A DNA stretch of 64,000 nt from Methylomarinum sp. Ch1-1. Lineage in GTDB: Bacteria > Pseudomonadota > Gammaproteobacteria > Methylococcales > Methylomonadaceae. The stretch spans positions 186,001-250,000 of the forward strand of contig NZ_CP157743.1 in the NCBI RefSeq assembly GCF_030717995.2, read 5' to 3'. The notes beneath the pieces were generated by a model. That model was given only the letters and a program-made list of their open reading frames with translations. It was not told where the DNA came from and did no database searches. Positions 17,814 to 25,674 of the stretch are shown one piece after another. The translations under genes and the position numbers were made by a program. Positions within the stretch are counted from its first letter, which is position 1. The number at the start of each line of letters is the position of its first letter.

Positions 17814-18281
17814 ATGTCGCCAACTGAACTTGAGCAATACCTGCATATCAACATACCGCTGTCGAAGGCGATGGAAGTATCTGTCGTGTCTATCGATGCG
17901 GATGCCGTCATTTTGCGGGCGCCGCTGGCGCCGAATATCAATCACCTCGAAACCGTGTTTGGCGGCAGCGCGTCTGCGCTGGCAATTCTTGCAGCATGGT
18001 CGCTATTGCATAGCCGCTTGCGTGAACAAGGCACCGATGGCCGCTTGGTAATTCAACGCAATACGATGGAATACGAAAGACCTATCTCTGGCGAGTTTAT
18101 CGCTCGATCATCGCTGAAACAGGCGGAAGACTGGACGAAGTTCATACGCACGCTGGCTCGTAGGGGGAAGGCAAGAATAACCGTCACTTCCGTACTAAAG
18201 CACGCTGGACAAGCTGCAGGAAAGTTCACTGGCGAGTTTGTGGCGTTTAGCCCCATGCGTGAAGACGCTCAAGTTCCCTAA
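17814..18281 (+). CDS. YiiD C-terminal-type hotdog thioesterase domain protein
   Basis: This 155-aa soluble protein matches the putative thioesterase domain found at the C-terminus of YiiD. Recognisable features are APLAPNINHLETVFGGS (about residues 36-52), typical of the hotdog fold, and NTMEYERPISGEF near residues 83-95. Substrate unknown; proteins of this type are expected to act on acyl-CoA or acyl-ACP thioesters. The ATG follows a strong GAGGGAG ribosome site. The Nudix gene is convergent, 4 bp away. Confidence 0.75.
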   Translation: MSPTELEQYLHINIPLSKAMEVSVVSIDADAVILRAPLAPNINHLETVFGGSASALAILAAWSLLHSRLREQGTDGRLVIQRNTMEYERPISGEFIARSSLKQAEDWTKFIRTLARRGKARITVTSVLKHAGQAAGKFTGEFVAFSPMREDAQVP

Positions 18282-18285
18282 TCGC

Positions 18286-18783
18286 TTATAGAATAGTCGA
18301 GCCTATAATAAAATCGGTGCCGTTGCCATCGACATTGACCAAGCCTTGTTCGCCTCCCCTGTGAAACTGTTCGCTCGCGGTTTGTAATATAGCGTCCAAG
18401 CCTTCCACCATGCTGAACTGCGACAAGTCATCGACGGAAACCCAGCGCGCTTCGCTGACATCGCTTTGGGCGACCGGATCACTCCTATCCCCGTGATATT
18501 CGGCAAAAAAATCGATGATGATGTAATGAAAACCTTCCAGCCTTCTTTCCACCAAGGCAATGATATTTTTCACTTCCACATCCAACCCGGTTTCTTCCAG
18601 CACCTCACGCCGGCAAGCCTCACCGATCGATTCGCCAGGTTCCTGTTTACCGCCCGGAATCGACCAGAGCCCCAGAGCCGGCGGCTTGTCTCGCTTGATC
18701 AATAATATCTGGCCCTGTTGATTGAAAACAACGGCACTAACGCCGATTGTCGGCGTGGGAATTGTTGGCTTACTGTTCTGCAT
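18286..18783 (-). CDS. Nudix hydrolase, ADP-ribose pyrophosphatase-like
   Basis: This 165-aa enzyme hydrolyses a nucleoside diphosphate linked to another group. The Nudix box is complete: G-x5-E-x7-REVLEETGL at about residues 44-67, with the metal-binding Glu residues present. WSIPGGK before the box and [11 protein letters not shown] after it resemble ADP-ribose/NADH pyrophosphatase or MutT-like sanitising enzymes. It is a single-gene unit on the minus strand. The substrate cannot be settled from sequence. Confidence 0.88.
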   Translation of the reverse strand: MQNSKPTIPTPTIGVSAVVFNQQGQILLIKRDKPPALGLWSIPGGKQEPGESIGEACRREVLEETGLDVEVKNIIALVERRLEGFHYIIIDFFAEYHGDRSDPVAQSDVSEARWVSVDDLSQFSMVEGLDAILQTASEQFHRGGEQGLVNVDGNGTDFIIGSTIL

Positions 18784-18859
18784 CGTCTATTATTGAATTA
18801 TTGGCATAAAACACAGTCACTGAAAATTATACCGTTGTAGTTATCATCAGGGAGCAACC

Positions 18860-19429
18860 ATGTCTACTTTCAGAGTTCAACAAATCGCTGTTTTCTCCGT
18901 TTTACTCGGTTTTTTTACTCCGCATGTCGGCGCGGCCGATATCGAAGCCGGCAAAAACAAGGCATCGATGTGCGCCGGTTGTCACGGCCTCGATGGAGCT
19001 AGCAACAACCCGATGTTTCCGAGGCTGGCCGGACAAAGCGCGATGTATCTCGAAAATCAACTGAAGGCCTTTAAGTCCGGCGCCCGAACGAGTCCAATGA
19101 TGCAGGGCATGGCGGCGGGCCTTAGTGATGAGGATATGAAAAATTTAGCCGCTTATTTTGCCAGCCTGCCCGCGAAAAGCGCCGGCGGTGATGCCGATCT
19201 CGCCAAACAAGGAAAGGAGAAGGTCGCTATGTGCCTGGGTTGCCATGGCAACGATGCCCAAGGACGCGGACAATTTCCAAGATTGGCCGGCCAGCACCCA
19301 CAATATTTAGCCAAACAGCTGAACGCATTCAAACAAGGCGAGCGCACCGGCGGACCGATGGGAGCAATGAGCAAGAACCTATCCGCTCAAGATATCAAGG
19401 AAATTAGCGCTTATCTTGGATCGCTATGA
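18860..19429 (+). CDS. Cytochrome c4, diheme
   Basis: This 189-aa periplasmic diheme cytochrome c probably donates electrons to terminal oxidases. A signal peptide covers about residues 1-25 (cleavage after VGAA). Two tandem cytochrome domains follow, with CAGCH near residue 37 and CLGCH near residue 127, and Met ligands in SPMMQGMAAG and GGPMGAM. The ATG follows GGGAGC. It is monocistronic or cotranscribed with the downstream charged protein 75 bp away. Confidence 0.92.
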   Translation: MSTFRVQQIAVFSVLLGFFTPHVGAADIEAGKNKASMCAGCHGLDGASNNPMFPRLAGQSAMYLENQLKAFKSGARTSPMMQGMAAGLSDEDMKNLAAYFASLPAKSAGGDADLAKQGKEKVAMCLGCHGNDAQGRGQFPRLAGQHPQYLAKQLNAFKQGERTGGPMGAMSKNLSAQDIKEISAYLGSL

Positions 19430-19504
19430 ACCCCGCTTCATTCAGCCTTTATTAAGTTTATACGGTTAGGATAGCTTCAAGCATCGACCGAAACAGGAAT
19501 TGAT

Positions 19505-20005
19505 ATGATCGCTAAACTTTTTTGCATTTCTTTTACCGCATTGTCGTTAACGCTTTCGACTCCGCTGATGGCTAAAGGCAACCCCCATGAAAATGGACCG
19601 GACACTCGCGGGAAAAACAGTAACAAACAATCAGGCGAATACAGCCGTCGTGGTCCCGAACGCGCCGAGGAGCGCCACGAACAGAAAAAACGAAAGGAAT
19701 ACAAGAAGAAATTCAAGGAAAAAAAGCAAAAATACCGTGACGACGACAAAAGACGCCGCAGAGATTATGACGATAAAAAAGACCGTTACCGACGCCAATA
19801 TGAGGAAGAGCGCAATGGTCTGGATCGCCGCGAATACCGCCGTTATGACCAACAAAGTTATCGACAAAACCCGGTCGACACCGTCATCGATAGAAATATC
19901 GATGACGCCAAATCGAGAGTCGATGAACTGCATCGCCGAACGATCGAGGGGATCGATAACAAAACCCGCGAGTTTACCGATATAGATAGACGTAACCGTC
20001 AATGA
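19505..20005 (+). CDS. Highly charged secreted protein, unknown function
   Basis: This 166-aa protein begins with a clear signal peptide (residues 1-23, ending in PLMA). Residues 40-125 are dominated by Lys, Arg, Asp and Glu, with K-K-x-K and R-R-x-Y runs, and should form a long charged helix or disordered region. The C-terminus (about 128-166) is a separate acidic/basic helix. No domain is recognised. An intrinsic terminator follows 57 bp downstream. It is probably periplasmic, and its composition suggests nucleic-acid, polyanion or surface binding, which is speculation. Confidence 0.65.
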   Translation: MIAKLFCISFTALSLTLSTPLMAKGNPHENGPDTRGKNSNKQSGEYSRRGPERAEERHEQKKRKEYKKKFKEKKQKYRDDDKRRRRDYDDKKDRYRRQYEEERNGLDRREYRRYDQQSYRQNPVDTVIDRNIDDAKSRVDELHRRTIEGIDNKTREFTDIDRRNRQ

Positions 20006-20062
20006 CAATCCTTCCTACTTAATTAGTTTTACTCCTCCCTAAGGGCAAGGACGCCCACTCCA

Positions 20063-20090
20063 AAAGGCGGCAACCCCGCCTTTTTTTATT
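20063..20090 (+). terminator. Intrinsic terminator after the charged protein gene
   Basis: The stem AAAGGCGG/CCGCCTTT (20063-20070, 20076-20083) has a 5-nt loop and is followed by a run of T residues. This is a typical Rho-independent terminator closing the cytochrome c4 / charged-protein unit. Confidence 0.85.
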
Positions 20091-20166
20091 GCACAGTCAC
20101 AAAATCGCGGTAAATGCATTATCATAGGCGACGAATAAAAAAGCTTATGACGCCTTTATAACAATA

Positions 20167-22398
20167 ATGAATAAAACCGCAGAATCTCGATCAGACCGTA
20201 GTCTTTCCCTCATCTTGCTGTTTGCCGGAACCCTGTTTATCAGCGCCACGCTGATGTTTGTCGTGCAACCGATGTTCGGCAAGTTATTATTGCCGTTGCT
20301 CGGCGGCACGCCGGCGGTTTGGAATACCTGTATGGTTTTTTACCAGATTCTGCTGTTTCTCGGTTACCTGTATGCCCATTATCTGGGCGTCAAGCAGGAA
20401 AAACATCGACAGATACTGATTCATACCGTCGTTTTGCTGATCAGCTTCATCGCCCTGCCCGTCGCCTTACCGGAAGGCGCCACGCCGCCGACCGAAAGCA
20501 ACCCGACGCCCTGGCTGATCTGGACGCTGTTTATTGCCATCGGCCTGCCCTTTTTTGTCGTCTCGGCAACCGCCCCCTTGCTGCAAAAATGGTTCGCCCA
20601 GGTCGGCCACCATACCAGCCATGACCCTTATTTTCTCTATGCCGCCAGCAATGCCGGCAGCCTATTGGCATTGCTGAGCTACCCGTTCATCCTGGAGCCC
20701 AATATCGGTCTGGCGGAGCAACGCTTGCTCTGGAGCGCCGGCTACGTTTTGCTCGCCGTCTTGATCGGCGCCTGTGCTTTTATGCTGTGGCGCAGTCATC
20801 AGCAAGCCATGGCGAATCCGCTCGTCGACGACGAAATCGATATTGCCAATCTCAAACTCAGCACCAAACTGCATTGGCTAGTACTGGCCTTCGTCCCCTC
20901 CAGTCTGTTGTTGGGCCTGACTAATTTCATCAGCACAGACATCGCCTCGGTGCCCTTGTTATGGATCATCCCGTTAACGTTGTATCTGTTGTCTTTTGTC
21001 CTGGTATTTTCCAAATGGGCAGATAAGATTCATCCGCTGATGGTCTCCCTGCAGCCGATCGTGCTATTGCCGTTTATCGCTTACTCCTTCATCAATCCGG
21101 CGGTACTTCCCTATTGGCTGGACCTGACTCTGCATTTGCTGGCCTTTTTTCTGGCGGTCATGGTCTGTCACGGTGAACTGGCTAGGATGCGTCCGCACAC
21201 CCATCACCTGACCGATTTTTACCTGATCATGTCGTTTGCCGGCATGCTCGGCGGCATGTTCAACACCTTTGTCGCGCCCTTTATCTTCGACGCGGTATAT
21301 GAATATCCGCTGATGATCGTCGCCGCGTTAATGTTGCGCCCCGGCTTTTTCAGCCAAAAATGGACTTTGCAGGCCGCTTTCCCCGCTTTGTTATTGTTGG
21401 CGGGGCTGACAGTGTATGCGCTGGCCGACAACCTGGCCCACTACCTGGACAGCATCGGCGCCGGTCTGATACTGCTGGCCGGCTTAACCTATTCGTTCCG
21501 TAAACGGCCGCTCAGCCTCGCGCTGTTAAGCGGAATTATCTTATTCTTCACCAGCGGTCTACACAGTTTGCTGTCCAACACCCTCTATCAGGAACGCAGT
21601 TTCTTCGGGGTATTTTCGGTCCGGGAAAGCGTATTGACCGATGAAAACGGCCGCCCGGAAAAATATCACGAGTTATTCCATGGCACGACCAAACACGGCG
21701 CCCAACGCCTGGTTCCCGAAAAAGTTACGACGCCGCTGACTTACTACAGCCGCCCCGGTCCTATGGGCCAGCTGTTCAAGGTCTTTGATGGCCAGAATGA
21801 TCATTGGGTGATCGGATCGATCGGTTTGGGCGCCGGCGCGATGGCTTGCTATGCCGAACCCCAGCAACATTGGAGCTTTTACGAAATCGACCCGCTGGTC
21901 ATTAAAATCGCGCAAAATCCGGATTATTTCACTTATTTGCAACGCTGCGCACCCGATGCCGATATGGTGGTGGGCGATGCCCGCTTATCGCTGACCGACG
22001 AGGCCGATCAAAAATTCGATTTGCTGATTTTGGATGCCTTCAGCTCCGATTCCGTGCCGACGCATTTACTGACCCGGGAAGCAATCCAGTTATATTTTGC
22101 TAAACTGAAACCTAACGGTTTGTTGGCATTTCATATCACCAACCGCCACCTGGCTTTGAAAAAAGTCCTGGCCGACCATACGAGACATCTGCAATTGGCG
22201 GCGCTGATACAGGAATTCAAACCGCAGCAATCCATTCCGCTGGTGGTCGCCACCGATTGGGTGGTGTTGGCTAGAAAAGAAGCTTTGCTGCGGCCCTTGC
22301 AGCAAAGCCGTCTGGGTAACTGGCAAAAACTCCCCTTGTATTTTGACATGAAGCCATGGACCGATGACTTCACTAACATAATTGGAATTTGGAAATAA
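20167..22398 (+). CDS. Fused MFS-like membrane domain / spermidine-synthase-like methyltransferase fold
   Basis: The 743 aa fall into two parts. Residues 1 to about 480 hold some twelve or more transmembrane helices of the MFS-like half found in fused spermidine-synthase proteins. Residues about 500-743 form a spermidine-synthase-like Rossmann domain, with GSIGLGAGAMACYA near 550 (cofactor loop), FYEIDPLV near 576 and LILDAFSSDSVPTHLL near 620. The usual polyamine-site residues could not be confirmed, so aminopropyltransferase activity is unproven. Its stop lies 1 bp before the lpxD ATG, so the two are coupled. Confidence 0.85.
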   Translation: MNKTAESRSDRSLSLILLFAGTLFISATLMFVVQPMFGKLLLPLLGGTPAVWNTCMVFYQILLFLGYLYAHYLGVKQEKHRQILIHTVVLLISFIALPVALPEGATPPTESNPTPWLIWTLFIAIGLPFFVVSATAPLLQKWFAQVGHHTSHDPYFLYAASNAGSLLALLSYPFILEPNIGLAEQRLLWSAGYVLLAVLIGACAFMLWRSHQQAMANPLVDDEIDIANLKLSTKLHWLVLAFVPSSLLLGLTNFISTDIASVPLLWIIPLTLYLLSFVLVFSKWADKIHPLMVSLQPIVLLPFIAYSFINPAVLPYWLDLTLHLLAFFLAVMVCHGELARMRPHTHHLTDFYLIMSFAGMLGGMFNTFVAPFIFDAVYEYPLMIVAALMLRPGFFSQKWTLQAAFPALLLLAGLTVYALADNLAHYLDSIGAGLILLAGLTYSFRKRPLSLALLSGIILFFTSGLHSLLSNTLYQERSFFGVFSVRESVLTDENGRPEKYHELFHGTTKHGAQRLVPEKVTTPLTYYSRPGPMGQLFKVFDGQNDHWVIGSIGLGAGAMACYAEPQQHWSFYEIDPLVIKIAQNPDYFTYLQRCAPDADMVVGDARLSLTDEADQKFDLLILDAFSSDSVPTHLLTREAIQLYFAKLKPNGLLAFHITNRHLALKKVLADHTRHLQLAALIQEFKPQQSIPLVVATDWVVLARKEALLRPLQQSRLGNWQKLPLYFDMKPWTDDFTNIIGIWK

Positions 22399-22399
22399 T

Positions 22400-23434
22400 A
22401 TGACGCTTACTATTCAGGAACTCGCTCAAGCTTGCGACGCCCAACCTCAAGGCGGCGATCCCTCGCTAACCGTTCATTCAGCCGCCGACATCATGTCTGC
22501 CGAAGCAGGCCAAGTCACGGTATTGAGCGACAACAAATATAAAAAATACCTGAAGGACACCCAAGCATCGGCCTGTTTTATTGCCAACACATTCAACATC
22601 GATGAGGTCCCGGCGGGGTTGACGCTGCTGCGCTGTGACGACCCCGAAATCTGCTTTCTGAGTGCGGTCGGCACGCTGCACCCGACTGCGAAGATCGAAA
22701 AACAGATTTCCCCGCAAGCGGTCATCGCCGAAAACTCGACCCTGGGCGACAACATCAATATCGGCCCTTTTTCCACGATCGGTCAGCATAGCCGCATCGG
22801 CGACGACAGTGATATTTACGCCGGCGTCCATATCGGCAATAACGTCAGCATCGGCAAGCACTGTAAGATCTATTCCAATGCAGTGATTTACGATAACACC
22901 GTGATCGGCGATAACGTCATCATCCATTCCGGCGCCATCGTCGCCGCGGACGGTTTCGGTTATAAATACCGTAACAATCAACATATCAAAGTACCCCATG
23001 TCGGCAATGTCGTCATCGCCGACAATGTCGAGATCGGCGCCAATACCTGCATCGACCGCGGCGCATTGGGATCGACCACGATAGGCGCCGGCAGCAAAAT
23101 CGACAACTTGGTGCAACTGGGTCATAACAACAAGGTCGGCAGAAACGTCATCATATGCGGCCAATCTGGCATTTCCGGCTCCTGTACGATCGAGGACGGC
23201 GCCATTCTGGCCGGCAGTTCCGGCATCGCCGATCATGTCAAGATCGGCCAGCAGGCAGTGGTCATGGCCCGTTCCGGCGTCTCCCAGGATATCAAAGCCG
23301 GCGCCCAGGTCTGGGGCAGCCCGGCCAAAGACCGAAAAACAGCTTGGAAAGAGCTGGCGGCGCTAAGCAAATTGCCGGAGTTGCTTAAGAAATTTAAGGA
23401 GTTACAAAGCCGGGTGGAGAAGTTGGAAAACTGA
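22400..23434 (+). CDS. lpxD: UDP-3-O-acylglucosamine N-acyltransferase
   Basis: LpxD adds the N-linked hydroxyacyl chain in lipid A synthesis, using acyl-ACP. The 344 aa comprise an N-terminal uridine-binding domain (about 1-100) and a left-handed beta-helix of hexapeptide repeats (about 105-310), with GFGYKYRNNQ and VQLGHNNKVG containing the catalytic-site His candidates, then a C-terminal helix. The ATG at 22400 is preferred over an upstream in-frame TTG at 22382 that overlaps the previous gene. It is not in the usual bamA-skp-lpxD-fabZ-lpxA cluster, so it may be a second copy. Confidence 0.92.
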   Translation: MTLTIQELAQACDAQPQGGDPSLTVHSAADIMSAEAGQVTVLSDNKYKKYLKDTQASACFIANTFNIDEVPAGLTLLRCDDPEICFLSAVGTLHPTAKIEKQISPQAVIAENSTLGDNINIGPFSTIGQHSRIGDDSDIYAGVHIGNNVSIGKHCKIYSNAVIYDNTVIGDNVIIHSGAIVAADGFGYKYRNNQHIKVPHVGNVVIADNVEIGANTCIDRGALGSTTIGAGSKIDNLVQLGHNNKVGRNVIICGQSGISGSCTIEDGAILAGSSGIADHVKIGQQAVVMARSGVSQDIKAGAQVWGSPAKDRKTAWKELAALSKLPELLKKFKELQSRVEKLEN

Positions 23435-23484
23435 CTGCCTGTCGGAATGAAGGCCGCCATTCCGGCCGCCTTCGCCCCTCGATG

Positions 23485-23883
23485 TTAACGGCGTATTTGA
23501 TTGCCGATTAATGACCCCGCCGCGGCCCCTATGCCCGCCGCCAACGGATCGCCGTTGCCGATTTCATAGCCGATGGCGCTGCCGAATGCACCGCCGATCA
23601 AGCCTTCAACCGTTCTCCGATCATATCTGTGGTAACGAGGCGCCGGCGCTTGATAATAGCGAACCGGCGGTTGCGGAACATATCTGACTTCCTCTCTGAC
23701 ATAAACGCGCTCCACAGGACGACGATAATGATGATGGTGACGCTTAGGATGTCTGTGACCGTGATGTCTCTGCTTGTAATGACCATGGGCGTATCCGCGC
23801 CCCGGATGATCGTAACCACCGGATGCGGCCACTGGCGCAGAAAATGCAAAAGCCATGATGATAATCGAGATTAATTGAGTCAT
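23485..23883 (-). CDS. Secreted His-rich glycine-zipper protein
   Basis: This 132-aa protein has a signal peptide (residues 1-21). A middle part (about 25-65) is dense in His, Arg, Tyr and Gly with HRHPKRHHHHYRR, which could bind metal ions. The C-terminus is a glycine-zipper helix pair (LIGGAFGSAIGYEIG and AAGIGAAAGSLIG) of the kind that inserts in or packs against the outer membrane. The ATG at 23883 is chosen because AAGGAGA lies 8 bp upstream. Similar to rcnB/YMGG-type envelope proteins in layout only. Confidence 0.7.
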   Translation of the reverse strand: MTQLISIIIMAFAFSAPVAASGGYDHPGRGYAHGHYKQRHHGHRHPKRHHHHYRRPVERVYVREEVRYVPQPPVRYYQAPAPRYHRYDRRTVEGLIGGAFGSAIGYEIGNGDPLAAGIGAAAGSLIGNQIRR

Positions 23884-24002
23884 TGCCGTTCTCCTTACAT
23901 AGAAAATTCGTACCTTCAAATCGTTGTCGGCGCATCAGCGCTTTCAATTTGAGAACCATTTTCCACACCGTAACTTAATCACGGCTTAACGGCGATGCTA
24001 CG

Positions 24003-24836
24003 TCAAGGTGCAGCCAATTCTGCGGTCGACCATTTTTTCCGCTGACGGCTGACGTTTTCCTTGACGATGCGGATATACATGTCCTTTACGATATCCTTGC
24101 CATAGCGTTTTTCCAGCCGGCGCACGCTAAAATGCGCCTTGGCCATTTGCTGGTAATGCTCCATGAACAGCAAATTGACCGATGCGCCGCCAACCGCACC
24201 GATAGCCGGCAAGGTCTGGGCGGCCAATTTTTCCGAGACCGGGATGCTGAAACGACTGGCGACGGCATTGACCAGCTTCACCAGCGCCGGTGCGCCCTCT
24301 TTGGAAAAGCCGTGCACCGCGATGTGATTGGTGGTGTCACCTATCGCCTTGCTGAGAAAGGAGCGCACCGCATAATAGCTGGTATCGGCGCTTTCCTGAT
24401 TATTTGCGGAGCCGCCGCTGAGGGCGAAAACCGTCAAACAAGCCATTTTCGTGTCCAGGTCGGCCAGATCTTCACCGTGACTGCGGGCGATGTCGGCAAT
24501 GGACCGCAGCATCAGCGTGGCCGAGATCGGCAGTTCCACCGCCAGCGCGGTAATGCCGAACGAACCGCCGATTGCGCCGCTGACGCCGGCTATCAGCTTA
24601 TGGGTTTTATTAGCCGGCTTTCTCGGAAGCGGTTTCAGCGAATACAAGGCGCCGTCCAGGGCTTTTTCCAGCGCGGTGCGGGTGATTCTGGAGACCACGG
24701 TAGACCAATGCCCCGGCAAGGCGGCCAGCGCTTTTTCGATCGGTATGCCCATAAAATGGCTGATGCGGGTCGCGATATTTGTCGACTCCAGCCGCTGCGC
24801 CGCCACAGCCAATTCAACAAGATCGGCCCGTTGCAT
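24003..24836 (-). CDS. EcsC family protein
   Basis: This 277-aa protein matches the EcsC family, first known from the ecs ABC-transporter locus of Bacillus but of unknown biochemical role. Visible are a hydrophobic glycine-rich region (about residues 85-125: AGVSGAIGGSFGITALAVELP), typical of the family, and a second Ala/Gly-rich segment near 215-235. The ATG overlaps the stop of the upstream SafE-like gene as TAATG, so translation is coupled and a function in the same metal/membrane pathway is likely. It is the last gene of the cluster. Confidence 0.82.
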   Translation of the reverse strand: MQRADLVELAVAAQRLESTNIATRISHFMGIPIEKALAALPGHWSTVVSRITRTALEKALDGALYSLKPLPRKPANKTHKLIAGVSGAIGGSFGITALAVELPISATLMLRSIADIARSHGEDLADLDTKMACLTVFALSGGSANNQESADTSYYAVRSFLSKAIGDTTNHIAVHGFSKEGAPALVKLVNAVASRFSIPVSEKLAAQTLPAIGAVGGASVNLLFMEHYQQMAKAHFSVRRLEKRYGKDIVKDMYIRIVKENVSRQRKKWSTAELAAP

Positions 24837-25666
24837 TACATCCCCTGAATATTACTCATCATCGAGTTAATATAGTCGATCATTTCGCCAAGAAAAACAA
24901 TGCTTTCATCGATAGACTCCTTCAGCGCATGCAAAAAGGTGCGATGTTTAAAATCTTCTTCGGTATAAAAGCTGAGACCGCTATAAAAGGTATTCAGCCC
25001 CATAAAAATCATGATCAAGGCCGCGCACTTCAGCATGATGCCGCGAACCTTCGCCCCCAACTTACCAAAGGCCACACTGACCAGCAACATCGTGGGCAAG
25101 GTTCCGGCGCCGAAAGCCAACATCAATGCCCCGCCTTCAACGACGCTTAACGCCGAGGTCGCCTTGACCGCCATCGCAAAGGTCAGCGGACAAGGCATCA
25201 AGCCATTCAGAAAGCCGGCGATCATCGCGCCCAGCACCGGCCCCTTGTTGCGCGCGGAAGCATAGCCTTTGCGCAGCATATTCATCGGAATCAACCTAAA
25301 CGAGCCTTGCCATGGAATCCAACCCAAAATACCCAGCGCCAGGATGATGACGACGGTGCCGATCACCATTTGCAGAATACTTTGGATTTTACCGAACATG
25401 CCGCTGGACACCAGCACGAAACCTAAGGCCGCAGCCGCGAAACCTATCATCGTATAAACAAAAATGCGGGTCAGTTGATAGGCAAAATAAGGAAGATAGG
25501 AGCGAGTCTTGCCGACATTCATGAAATAGCCGGAAACCAATGCCCCGCACATCCCCAGACAATGCCCGCTGCCCAAAACGCCGGCGACGAATGCCAGCGT
25601 ATAATCGAATCCGGCGGCGGACGCCATATCGTGCATGGCATGCATGTCATGCGTAGTATGATCCAT
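24836..25666 (-). CDS. Sulfite exporter TauE/SafE (DsbD_2-type) membrane protein
   Basis: This 276-aa integral membrane protein has about six helices. The N-terminus is rich in His and Met, which could bind copper before the first helix. GSGHCLGMCGALVSGYF near residues 32-48 and GFLNGLMPCPLTFAMAVKA near 150-168 carry the paired Cys and Pro residues of the UreH/DsbD_2-like family. Such proteins are commonly encoded next to copper P-type ATPases involved in cytochrome oxidase assembly. Here it lies directly after the ATPase gene (8 bp). A role in metal or thiol transfer across the membrane is inferred. Confidence 0.85.
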   Translation of the reverse strand: MDHTTHDMHAMHDMASAAGFDYTLAFVAGVLGSGHCLGMCGALVSGYFMNVGKTRSYLPYFAYQLTRIFVYTMIGFAAAALGFVLVSSGMFGKIQSILQMVIGTVVIILALGILGWIPWQGSFRLIPMNMLRKGYASARNKGPVLGAMIAGFLNGLMPCPLTFAMAVKATSALSVVEGGALMLAFGAGTLPTMLLVSVAFGKLGAKVRGIMLKCAALIMIFMGLNTFYSGLSFYTEEDFKHRTFLHALKESIDESIVFLGEMIDYINSMMSNIQGM

Positions 25667-25674
25667 TAAATGAC

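Noticed and set aside
17563-18051. A 162-aa frame overlapping the hotdog-protein gene
   Set aside because: It runs through the palindromic spacer and out of frame over a well-supported gene.
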